NCBI RefSeq assembly: GCF_954871325.1
Contig: NC_088778.1
Location: forward strand, 10,983,882-11,047,881
DNA: 64,000 nt
DNA from: Gordionus sp. m RMFG-2023
Lineage: Eukaryota > Nematomorpha > Gordioida > Chordodea > Parachordodidae
Direction of reading: 5' to 3'
The notes under the pieces are model-generated. The model had not been told where the DNA came from and searched no databases. It worked only from the letters and a program-made list of their open reading frames with translations. This document shows, in pieces, positions 1 through 10,437 of the stretch. Position 1 is the first letter of the stretch. Each line of letters begins with the position of its first letter. A program made the translations under genes and the position numbers.

Positions 1-49
1 GGGTTACTTTTGATGCACATACACTATTTATATATTTAAAAATTAATAG

Positions 50-1134
50 TGCCTGAGGACAAAACAAAAAGCAAACCTGGGCAATTGATGGACGAATTGT
101 TCCGAAAAACCATTATATCTCCCTGTGTCTATTGGCTACCTTTGAGTGAAACGAAGGTTCATGCATCTGTTATATTCTTAATCTAGCAATATATAATTTA
201 TACATTAGGATAACTATTAAAGAACTAAAATGGATTTTTAAACTATTTAGAGTCGATCAATTAAGATTACAGCAAGGATATAAAAAAATTTGAATATTAT
301 TTTGATATTTAAATTTACTTAAAGAAGTAGCTATAGATTCTCAGGCATATATATGTAATGCAATTTTATTTATTTTTCACATATAAAATAGGCTAAGGAA
401 AGGCTGGAAAACCTCGAAAAATCTCACCCTTCCCGCCTATACATTCATGAAAAGGATTGTGAGCGTTCCCGCATATTTTTCCACGATTACTCCAACATAC
501 TACGAAAAATTATGAATAGTAAACCTAATCCTCCTCCACTTTTATCTATAAATCATAATGAAGTTTTTAATAATGATGAAAACAATATTTCTAGACAAGA
601 AATGGTCTCTCATAACGCCTATAATAGATATGAAGGGGGCAGGTTTAACGATAGATCCGATAGGATGGATTATAGGGATAAAATGGGGTTTGATGACAGG
701 ATGATGGTTAATTATGAAAGGGAACGGCCTTTCGTCAAAAGACCCAGGTACGAACAATCATATGAACACAATGAAAGGACGATTCCCAATAATTTTGTCT
801 ACGAAGATAGGAATCATTATCAAGAACCTCCTGGCGAAGAAAGATACAGCAGAGGCGGCGGAATGGCAAGAGGTGTCGAAAGAATGTACATAGGAAAAAA
901 AGTATATAGTTATATAACCATCATATATATGATAATAGATTAGTCAATCCAGTTCATAAGGGCCATTTTTATATAATATTTATTATATTATATGATTTTA
1001 AATTGTCACGCCTCACAATATTTTAGGAAGAAAGAAGTTACAGATCTCCACCTGCATTTAGAAGATCTTCACCCCTCAAAAGGGATTACAAAAGAATATC
1101 ATCTTCTGGAGTTCGATCCCCTCATAGACGTTGA
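50..1134 (+). CDS. ACIN1: Acinus (ACIN1), last three exons; 5' part lies outside the window
   Basis: Acinus is a nuclear RNA-binding scaffold which, with RNPS1 and SAP18, forms the ASAP complex at exon junctions. Exons read directly: 50-156, 392-901 and 1027-1134, with GT-AG introns 157-391 and 902-1026, both phase 0. Exon 1 encodes LMDELFRKT...CVYWLPLSE, which matches from memory the conserved RNPS1-SAP18 binding motif of Acinus (LLDDLFRKTK..PCIYWLPL). Exon 2 begins with a short charged stretch (AKERLENLEK), then a long Arg/Asp/Asn-rich disordered region and an RGGG patch (ERYSRGGGMARG). Exon 3 is an RS-type tail (EERSYRSPPAFRRSSPLKRD) ending in TGA at 1132-1134. The tail is less Arg-Glu-dense than in vertebrates. 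SAP and RRM domains expected upstream are off the window. The family call rests on one motif plus architecture and is fairly sure. Confidence 0.8.
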
Positions 1135-2180
1135 ATTAGAAAATATGGATTTCAAATGTATATATTTAAGTTTTCATTCTTTTCTTTACACTTAATTTTT
1201 TTTAAAATTAAATTTGTGATTGAGTTGTTTTAATGTGATTGAGTAATGTTTTTATTATAGATGTAATTATATTTTCTTATGTTCATTTTTATATAGTTCA
1301 TCAAAGTGTAAAAAGAAAAGGCTTGAATATTAATATTTAGGATATTCATTTTAAAAGTGGATAATTTTCAATAAGGTATAGGAAGAATGATTTAATTATT
1401 GTTTCTATTGATAAGACATTTTTGTTCACTGTCAAGGAATAATTAGATATTAAAGTTTAACTTTTCTGGAAAAATAATAATAAATATAATTAATAAAATC
1501 CTTTATAATAAATAATTATATATTTATTATTCTATTATACTTCTAAATTATGTATAGGTAGAATTTTTCATATTATATCATACAATATAATTTATTATAT
1601 TTCAATAAATGTTTATTTAAAAAAATATATAAATTTTGATATAATGTGTATAACAAATTTTTTTTAATGAATTTGTTTCAATATTTGAATTATAGAAAAT
1701 CTGCTAAGATAAAATTTTAAATATTTAAATTAATATGAGATAAATTTAATATTTTTTTCCCACTATAATATTTAAAAAATAATACTTTTCATCCATCCCA
1801 GAAATAGATGTACTTGTTACAAATTTTTCTCCCATTGTAATATTTAAAAAATAATACGTTTTATCCATCCCAAAAATAGATGTTCTTGTTATAATGTTTA
1901 CCACCATTCCTTGGCATTTCCTATCAAAATGAAGTCCTTCATGTTATAAAATGAACTAACTCTTCTAATTTATAGTTAAGCTTTATATTTTATTGACATT
2001 CGAAATTTAATTCAATTTCTCAACTTAATTAGCAAAAAATTGTGATCTATCTTTCTTCATAATGCACTATTACAAACAAATTATTTGTTGTGATTGTTTT
2101 ATTTAATGATTTATTCCCAATAATGGAAAATCAAATTTCGATTCTTAGTAATTCCTCAACCAGTGATATACAACTTTTAG
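1135..2180. other. AT-rich intergenic sequence with a two-copy tandem repeat
   Basis: No coding frame is supported here. A ~73-bp unit is present twice in tandem at about 1757-1897 (each copy holds 'aatatttaaaaaataatac' and then 'catccca'). The rest is simple AT-rich sequence, probably the Acinus 3' UTR and spacer. Confidence 0.5.
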
Positions 2181-2189
2181 AAACTATTA

Positions 2190-3720
2190 ATTATAATCTT
2201 AAACCTTCAAAAAGATTCCCACAATATTAAAAATTTTACCTTTTGTGGTTTTAATAGACACAAATGTAAGTTCTTAAATAATGATATAGTTTTAAATGTT
2301 AACAATGACCCTATTGATAACATCAATATCGTAATCCCACATCTACCTGATAACATTTTCTCCTCCTTATTCTTTGATATTTCCAAGCCTAATGTTTTTA
2401 CTCGAATTACTAGAGGTGCTCATTTATTGGGGGTCCTCCCTTTTGAATAATTTCAATTGTGAAAAGGAATGGCTCAGATTTTTTTATGGCATTTACTTTT
2501 AAAATGCCTGACAAATCTTTAACTCAAGATATTAAAAATGCCGCCCTTAACAAAAATCCATACCTTCTTGGTGAATTTTCATCCTATAATTATTGTGCAA
2601 AAAAATAAAACTTCTCCTTTAGTGATCAAAGCCAACTTTATAAAAAATTGATAATCTAAACATTAAAGGTGCGTTTAGGTTTCTCGTGATACCTATATAT
2701 CAAGCTTTTCGCCAAACATCGTAACTACCATCAATTCTATTGATCCTCTTCCATACTCCATTCGCTTGGCTTATTTCACACAGGAAGAAGTTAGAAAAGC
2801 TATCCTCACATTCCATCGTGATTCCGCCAATGGACTGGATGGAATTCGTTCTGTATTTCTGGACATTACCTCTCAATTAATATGTTCCCATTCTTCAATC
2901 CTACCTTGCTTACCAACTTCTGCAATAAAATTTTGCTGGTGATATTCCAGATTTTGTGTCTCCCATACTTTTTGGTCGAAAAATCATTGCCTTGCAAAAA
3001 CTTAATAATGATATCTGGGCGCCTTGTTGCTAAAATTATTTCCTCGAGAATTAAGCATGATGCATCTTGAGTCCTTTTCAACTGGGCGTTGGAGTTGTCA
3101 GTACTTGTGAGGCTGTGGTACACTTTACTTGTATTAATTTAGAAAACAATTCCTCAAATGAAATCTTAATTAAGATTGACTTTGCCAATGCCTTTAATAA
3201 TCTCTCTCAATTCTTTCTTAAACTCTCGAGCACTCGTATTCCTGGATATAGCAAATTTTTTCATTCCTGCTATCTATATCCTTCCACTTTACAATTCTAT
3301 TTATATAAAATTCCTTCTATAGAAGGGATTCAATAGGGTGACCCTCTTGCCCCATATCTATCTTGTCTCGGAATCAACGATATGATCAAGGCAATCAATC
3401 CTCCTCTCCCTTTTTTTCATGTTTGGTACATGGATGATTAAGATCGGCACTTTAGGGTTAATTTTCAATCTAAGCAAATTGGAATTCATTCAACTAAATT
3501 GTTCCGAAATTAACTCCCTCAATTTTAAAGTCATTATTAACTAATTCACTTTAATCTCTGGTTTAAGGCAACTCGGCTGCTTGCACTTTTCTGGATTCAA
3601 CCCTTGAAACTCTTAGCAAATTGGGTAATATCCTTCTCCTTTCTTCTAATAAGTCGTTTTTTCTGTTGAAAAACTTTTTTAGTATACCGCGCATTTTACA
3701 CTCTAAGGACTAGAAGTCTG
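2190..3720 (+). mobile_element. Degenerate non-LTR retrotransposon (LINE) with reverse transcriptase motifs
   Basis: Short open pieces in several frames carry reverse transcriptase landmarks in the right order: an N-terminal finger-like NFTFCGFNRHKC near 2230; a FTQEEVRKAI...SANGLDGI segment near 2780-2850 (the 'K..G.DG' region before RT motif 1); KIDFANAFN near 3175-3200; an RT motif-B stretch ending IEGIQ, a stop codon and GDPLAP near 3320-3350; and the catalytic WYMDD at about 3425-3440. A final FLLKNFFSIPRIL near 3660-3690 resembles the post-RT segment of the same LINE group. Several stops and frameshifts separate the pieces, so it is a dead copy. Its 3' part ends where GCGAA repeats start. 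The minus-strand LINE tail at 21573-22130 may be from the same clade. Confidence 0.72.
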
Positions 3721-3725
3721 CAATG

Positions 3726-4010
3726 GGCGAGTTTTTCGTATCAGGTCAATTCAGCGAAACTTTTATCGCGTATGTCGTTTATCGCGAAAAGTTTTTATAG
3801 CGAAGGTAAAATTGCAAAACCAATTCTGCGAATTTATCTCCGCGAAACATTTATAGCGAAGACAATTTCGCGAATTTATTAGAGCGAATACATTTTAGCG
3901 AAACATTTTACGCGAACACTTTACAGCGAATTTTTTATCGCGAATATGTTTGCGTGAAGTCATTATCGCGAGCGCATTACCGCGAAACAATAAATATATT
4001 GCGAATGCAT
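3726..4010. repeat. Degenerate short repeats built on GCGAA
   Basis: About 20 imperfect repeats, spaced 12-25 bases apart, each containing GCGAA or a close variant with a T/A-rich spacer such as 'tttatcgcgaa' and 'tttatagcgaa'. It is strikingly rich in CpG compared with its surroundings. It abuts the LINE remnant on the left and the foldback-like element on the right. I do not recognise the family; subterminal repeats of a DNA transposon are possible. Confidence 0.6.
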
Positions 4011-4419
4011 TTATTTAAAAGAAAACAACATATTATTTATTATTTGATGTTTTTTAATAAAAAATGATATGCTACTATTGTAATATTATTTTTGTTACAA
4101 TTTATTAGTGATTTTCAAGCCCAAGATTTTAAGTAAAAAATATTTCTTGAAGTTTAAAAAGATTTTTGAACATATTTTGATAAAAATTTTAAATCTTCTT
4201 TGTAAATATATTTTTTTTGAGGAATTCTTTTGTGAAATTTATTATAAATGTACAATTTTTGAGTGAAATCTTTTATAGTTTTTTTATCATTTTTGTAAAA
4301 TTATCTATTTCTTAAATATATTAAAAGAGGGGGGTTTTCTAAATAATTTTTTTTTAAATATTTATATTCAACTTATTTATGTTATTTTATATGATCTTTT
4401 TAAGGAAAATAATTTAATG

Positions 4420-5960
4420 TGACAATTGTCATGTTCGTTATTTATTAAGATTTTTGAAATTTATTGACTCAAAAGGGTATAAATATCATTTATATTTTAA
4501 AGATGTTAAATTATAAATTCAATGAAGATGTTCCTTGGAAATATGGCAATTATCATAATCGGTATTTTTAAACATATTGGATTTTTTTAATGCTAATGGG
4601 CAAAAATATGTATTTTCAACATGTTAAATTATAATTTCAATTAGGATGTACCAAAAAAAGCGACAATTGTCATAATCATTATTTTTAAAGTTTTTTTACA
4701 ATTTTTTGACGTAAACGGGCAAAAATAAAAGTTGTTATATGTTAAAATAAAATTTCAGTGAAGATGTACCATAGATATAAATTACAATTGTCATAATCGT
4801 TGTTTATAAAGTTTTTTGAATTTTTTTGTTGCAAATGGGTAAAAATATAGATTGTAAACATGCTTAATTAAAATTTCATGAAGATTTACCATTGAAAATT
4901 GACAATTGTCATAATCGTTGCTTATAAAGTTTTTTGAATTTTTTTGTTACAAATGGGTAAAAATATAGATTGTAAACATGGTAAATTAAAATTTCATGAA
5001 GATCTACCAATGAAAAGTGACAATTGTCATAATCGTTATTTTTTAAAGTTTTTTAATTTTTTTGATCAAAATGCGTTAAAATAAGTATTGCTAGTATGTT
5101 TAAATAAAACTTCAGTGAAGATGTACCCTAGATAAGTGACAATTATCATAATCATTATTTTTAAACTTTTTTAACGCAAATGGGTAAAAATATCGATTGT
5201 AAACATGTTAAATTAAAATTTCATGAAGATGTACCATAGAAAAGTGACAATTGTCATAATCGTTATTTTATAACTTTTTTGAATTTTTTTGACCTAGATT
5301 AGAATAAATATTGCTAGCATGTTTAAATAAAACTTCAGTGATGATGTAACCTATATAAGTGACAAATATTATAATCATTATTTTTAAACTTTTTTTGACG
5401 TAAATGGGCCAAAATAAGTATTGATAACATATTTAAATAAAACTTCAGTGAAGTTGTACCCTAGATAAGTGACAATTGTCAAAATCGTTATTAAGTTTTT
5501 TGTATTTTTTTAACGCAAATGGATAAAAATATAGATTATAAACATGTAATTAAATTTCATGAAGATGTACCATAGAAAGGTGACAATTGTCATGATCGTT
5601 ATTTTTAAAATTATTTGAATTTTTTAGACGTAAATGGGCAAAAATAAATATTGCTAACATGTTAAAGTATGATTTAGTGAAAATGTACTCTAGATAAGTG
5701 ACAATTGTCATAAGCGTTATTTTTAAAGTTTTTTGAATTTTTTTGACACAAATGGGTAAAAATATAGATTGTAAACATGTTAAATTAAAATTTCATGAGG
5801 ATGCACCATAGATAAGTGACAATTGTCATAAGCGTTATTTTTAAAGTTTTTTGAATTATTTTGACGCAAATGGGTAAAAATATAGATTGTAAACATGTTA
5901 AATTAAAATTTCATGAAGATATACCATTGAAAAGTGACAATTTTTATAATCGTTATTTTT
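4420..5960 (+). repeat. Left-arm tandem array, about 13 units of ~117 bp
   Basis: Each unit contains the 12-bp perfect palindrome TGACAATTGTCA or a 1-3 base variant (at about 4421, 4660, 4900, 5019, 5246, 5582, 5698, 5816), then 'taatcgttatttttaaagtt', an ATTTTTTTGA stretch, 'gcaaatgggtaaaaatat', 'aacatgttaaa' and 'tcatgaagatgtacca'. Spacing is 108-122 bases. Two sub-types alternate irregularly, one with 'tatagattgtaaacatg' and one with 'agtattgctagcatg'. Confidence 0.8.
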
Positions 5961-6419
5961 AAAGTTCTTTGATGTAAAGGGTGAAAATATAGAATAACCA
6001 TAATAAAATCTTAACATTAAATGTATATGTTGTTGATTGTAACATATAAATAATATTCAAATGGTTTTTAAGTTCTTTCTATAAAAATCCTACCCTGAAT
6101 TCAGTCTCAGAACTATTTTGCCACGAGTATACAAAAGTATTTGCTAACTGTGAATGCAAGGTCATACATTTTTATTATGTAGAATTAAAATTTATTAATT
6201 AAAGGAATAAGATTGTAATCTATATCTTAAAAGTTTCGAATTTAACATAGATTACAACTATCTTTAATAATCACTTTGCATATTTTAATCAAATTTTAAG
6301 CAGGATAAAAGGAGCAACGATTATGAGAATGAATAATTTGTTTTTTGTTTCGACTGAAATTTTATTTTATCATGTTAACAATTTATATTTTTGTCCAATT
6401 GCGTCAAACAATTTAAAAA

Positions 6420-7330
6420 TAACGATGATGACTATTGTCACTTATCTAGGGTACATCTTCACGAAATATTATTTTAACATGTTAGCAATTTATATTTTAA
6501 CCCATTTGCTTCAAAAAAATTTAAAATCTTTTTAAAATAACGATTATGACAATTGTCACTTTTATATGGTACATCTTCATGAAATTTTAATTTAACATGT
6601 TTATAATCTATATTTTTATCCATTTGCGTTAAAAAAATACAAAAAACTTTAAAAATAACGATTTTGACAATTGTCACTTATCTAGGGTACATCTTCACTG
6701 AAGTTTTATTTAAATATGTTATCAATACTTATTTTGGCCCATTTACGTCAAAAAAAGTTTAAAAATAATGATTATAATAATTTTCAAGGGTACATCTTCA
6801 CTGAAGTTTTATTTAAATATGCTAGCAATATTTATTCTAACCCATTTTGGTCAAAAAACTTTAAAAATAACGATTATGACAATTGCCACTTATCTTGGGT
6901 ACATCTTCACTGTAGTTTTATTTAAACATGTTATCAATACTTATTTTGGCCCGTATATGCCAAAAAAAGTTTAAAAATAACGATTATTACAATTGTCACT
7001 TTTCTGTGGTACATCTTCATGAAATTTTAATTTAACAAGTTTACAATTTATATTTTTACCCATTTGCATCAAAAAAACTTTAAAAATAAGGATCATGACA
7101 ATTGTCACTTATCTAGGGTACATATTCACTGAAGTTTTATTAATACATGTTAACAATACTTATTTTAACCGATTTACGTCAAAAAACTTTAAAAATAACG
7201 ATTATGATAATTGTCATTTTTATATGGTGCATCTTAATTATAAATTTAACATGCTAAAAATACATATTTTACCGTAAAAAATCTAATATGTTTAAAATAC
7301 CGATTATCATAATTGTCATTTTTCCAAAGA
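6420..7330 (-). repeat. Right-arm tandem array, about 9 units of the same ~117-bp repeat, inverted
   Basis: The units read on the minus strand as in the left arm. On the plus strand each shows 'aacgattatgacaattgtca', then 'cttatctagggtacatcttc'. Units start near 6433, 6547, 6667, 6777, 6877, 6988, 7098, 7205 and 7310. Apparent reading frames of 60-70 codons in this array repeat with the units and are repeat artefacts. Confidence 0.78.
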
Positions 7331-7668
7331 ACAGCTTATAAAAATTGTCAGATTAAATTATTTTCCTTAAAAAGATCATATACATAAATAAGTTAAATAA
7401 AAATATTTTTAAAAAATATTATTTAGAAAACCCACCTCTTATACTTAAAAAATAGATAATTTTACAAAAATAATAAAAAAATCTATAAAAGATTTCACCT
7501 AAAAGATTGTTTATTTATAATAAAATTCACAAAAGAATTCCTCAAAAAAGATTTAAAATTTTTATTAAAATATGTTTAAAAATCTTTTTGAACTTCAAAA
7601 AAAATTTTTTGCTTATAATTTTGAGCGGGAAAATCACTAATAAATTGTAACAAAAATAATATTACAAT

Positions 7669-8718
7669 TAGAGGTGGGCGCGGGGCGAATTTTTCAATCA
7701 CGACCCGCCCGGTCACGGTGTTTATAAAAAAATTCACGCCCATTCACGCTTACCATTAAAATATTTTCTACCCGACCCGCCCGCTCACGACAAGCAATAT
7801 TTTGATTCACGCCCGAAATTCACGGTGTTTTTAAATTTTTAAAAACTATTGCTATAATTTTACACTTTTTTGAATTAATTCTATTTATTTTTCTAATTTC
7901 ATAATCCATATTAATAAATATCCAATTTTTATTCTTTGTACCCCCCCCCCCCCCTCAAGCCAATTATGTGTAAAAACTATAGTGTTTGAGTCAAAATATA
8001 TTTAAATCTTTTACTTGATAATATCAATATTGTTTGTTAAATATCACTGATCACCTATGCCTAATATTTAATATTAAAAAAAAATTCCCAAGCAAGGTAC
8101 AAAGCCATAATAATTTTGAAAAAATTCTTCCAAGCTCTTTGGTAGTTGAGAACTGAAATAAAATATTTAAAATCATAATGAATTGAAAAATGCAATCAAA
8201 ATCAGATTTTCACGGGCCTAAAAAATTTGTTTTAGGCCAATGTCTGACCCATAATTAATAATAAAAAAGATTCCCAAACATCCAAACTGATAATAATTTT
8301 GAAAAATTTTCCCCAAACCCAGCCCACTACCCATAGATAAAAAAAAATTCTCAAGCCTTGCCCCATTGTAATTTTAAAAATTTTTTCACAAGCCTGGAGA
8401 TAGGTAAATCTCTAAAAACCATATCTATTTTATTCTTTTTAACCCCTCTCACCCCTACTTCAGACAAAGGCCAACTCATTAAAACTAAGTGAATACTATT
8501 GTGAGTAAAAATATATTTAAATTAGCTTTTAACTGAGAGCCACATAAATCTGTGTTAAATTTTATATTACACCTATGCCTAATATTAAAAAAATTCCAAA
8601 GAGAGGTACACGCATTGGGAAAATTTTCTTAAACTTGCCAAAGACCATAATATTTTGGTAGTTAAGAATTGAAATAAAACATAAAGTCATAATGCATTTA
8701 AAAATACATCAGAAATGA
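7669..8718. mobile_element. Probable non-autonomous hAT-like sequence, interrupted by a later hAT
   Basis: It starts with a GC-rich block, 'gaggtgggcgcggggcgaat', followed by repeated CGACCCGCCC and 'attcacg' motifs; such G/C-rich ends are common in hAT non-autonomous elements. It continues with spaced repeats of the type 'aaaaatttttcccaagcc' and 'caagcccata' (8090-8400), which resume after the nested element (10490-10640). This indicates a host repeat split by the insertion at 8727-10429. A 14-base C run lies at 7941-7954. I could not fix its outer right end. Confidence 0.4.
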
Positions 8719-8726
8719 AAGTTGCA

Positions 8727-10429
8727 CAGTGACGAAGCGTCCATAGAAGCAAGGGAAGCATTGCTTCCCTTGAAATTTTACTTGCAAAAATTTTAAATAG
8801 ACTTAATATAATCTCTGTACTATGCTTAATAAACTAATCCGACTTCGTTAAAAAAATTAATATAATTCTTATAACGTTAAAAAGATTAATATAATTTTTA
8901 TAACGTTAAAAATATTAATATAATTTTTATAACGTTAAAAAGATTAATATAATTTTTATAACGTTTATTAATATAATTTTTATAACGTTAAAAAGATTAA
9001 TATAATTTTTACTACGATAAAAAAAATATACATGAGGGAAGCAAATTTAATATTGCTTATTTTTTTTAATAAATAAAGAGAAAAGCAGCCATGGTATTGT
9101 ATAATTTTACCTTTAAAAAATAAGCATTGGGGAAGCAAATAAAAAAATGCTTATTTTTTTAATAAATAAAAGAGAAAGAAATTTTTTTATATAATATTTT
9201 TTTTCCTTACTTTATTAAAATAAAAAAATTTTCGTTTTTAAAATCCTTAATTAATGTTTAATAATTGTAATTGTATTATTGAAAATTTATTAACATCATT
9301 TAGCTCAAGAAATTTTGATGCGAAAAAATTGATTATTGAAAAAGAAAGACCAAAACCAATTTTATAAAACTTAAAAAAGAAATCAAAACTTGCATCCATA
9401 ATTTTTCTATCGATAAATATGAAAAATATTAATGGCTTACTGGATGTAAATTTTATAATTCTCTATATTGTTGGTCATGCCTATTATTCCCAAAGGAAAA
9501 ATATGTATGGAATGATAAAGGATTTTCGGATATGAATAATTTTTCAAAGGCAGTTAAACGGCAAAGAATCAACCGCTCATTTCCAGTCGATGATTCAATT
9601 AAAAACATTCGGCCAAAATCGTATTGAAAATATGATAAATTCGATGCGCAAAATATCAATCGAACAGTATAATTCTAAAGTCAAATCAAATAGAGAAATA
9701 TTGAAAATATTGACCAACTAACTATATGTTTTCTTGGAATTCAGGAGCTCGTATTCCATGGTGATGATGAAGAGGAAATTATATTGTATTAATTTATTTG
9801 CTCGCGGAAGAAAATTTACTATTGAAACATCATTTAGAAATAGAGCAGTTTTTATTGTACTATCAAGCAATATTCAAAATGATTTGATTAATTCTATTTC
9901 ATATGTCTTACATCCAAATAATTAATTACCCAAAATATTTATTAGATAATTTAAATGACACTTATTCTCATTTTTTCGACTTACACAAGCTGGAAACCTA
10001 ATTAAAGGTAGTGTTTTGGGATGTTCAATTTAGAAAGAAAAAGAATGTTAATGAAATACTTGAATTTTTAATATGCACCAATTTGATGAAAAGTTTTAAA
10101 TTTTTTTAAATTATGCAGATTCATCTTAACTTTGGCTTCAACTACAGCATGTGCAGAACGGAGTTTTTCATCTTTAAAAAGAATATAATCTTATTGCAGA
10201 AACAGGATGACCCAAAATCAATTATCGAATCTATCTTTGATTTCGATTGGAAAAAAATTTAAAATCTAGCGATAACTTTTATAATGCAGTACTTAATCAT
10301 TTTACTCAAAAACAAAGACGAATACCACTTATTTGTAAATCTTAATGTTTTTATGGTTTGAGTTTGACTAAAATAAAAATAAATTTTTTTGATTGCTTCC
10401 CTAGTAGTAAACTTGACGCTTCGTCACTG
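8727..10429 (+). mobile_element. hAT transposon with TTF-type zinc finger and hAT dimerisation remnants
   Basis: Terminal inverted repeats CAGTGACGAAGCGTC...GACGCTTCGTCACTG are flanked by a perfect 8-bp duplication AAGTTGCA (8719-8726, 10430-10437). Plus-strand protein traces: EWLTGCKFY.SLYCWSCLLF and FSDMNNFSKAV at about 9430-9550, typical of the TTF/ZMYM-type zinc finger (W..L..C......C..C.LF); and TLASTTACAERSFSSLKRI, then MTQNQLSNLSL, at about 10130-10240, the C-terminal hAT dimerisation motif. The catalytic middle is mostly missing. Stops interrupt the frames, so it is an internally deleted dead copy. Related copies lie at 45150-46049 and 46325-47065. Confidence 0.88.
8868..9010. repeat. 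Short tandem repeat inside the hAT, ~29-bp unit
   Basis: Five to six copies of 'gttaaaaagattaatataat' followed by 'ttttataac', with small changes. A shorter version of the same array is in the related element at 46325-47065, so it belongs to this hAT family. Confidence 0.7.
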
Positions 10430-10437
10430 AAGTTGCA

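Larger units (their letters stand above)
4076..7668. mobile_element. Large foldback-like element: ~1.5-1.9 kb inverted arms around a ~300-bp centre
   Basis: The left end 'attgtaatattatttttgtt' reappears as its reverse complement at the right end (about 7649-7668). The following ~350 bases of each arm match as inverted copies (including 'ggaattcttttgtgaa' left and 'ttcacaaaagaattcc' right). Inside each arm is a tandem array of ~117-bp units, one orientation on the left (about 4420-5960) and the opposite on the right (about 6420-7330). The centre, about 5990-6310, is unique and codes for nothing recognisable. This is the architecture of foldback or long-TIR DNA transposons. No transposase is present, so it is non-autonomous. 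The target duplication is unclear. Confidence 0.75.

Noticed and set aside
992-1195. Frame starting MILNCHASQYFRKKEVTD as a separate gene
   Set aside because: It is the wrong frame over the last Acinus exon; after splicing at 1027 the phase-0 frame gives an RS-type tail with a natural stop.
6323-7277. Several 60-70 codon frames
   Set aside because: They repeat in step with the 117-bp tandem units and encode the same simple peptides; repeat artefacts.
4420-7330. Repeated 117-bp units considered as a CRISPR array
   Set aside because: Units are repeats throughout with no unique spacers, occur in two opposed arrays, and the DNA is clearly eukaryotic.
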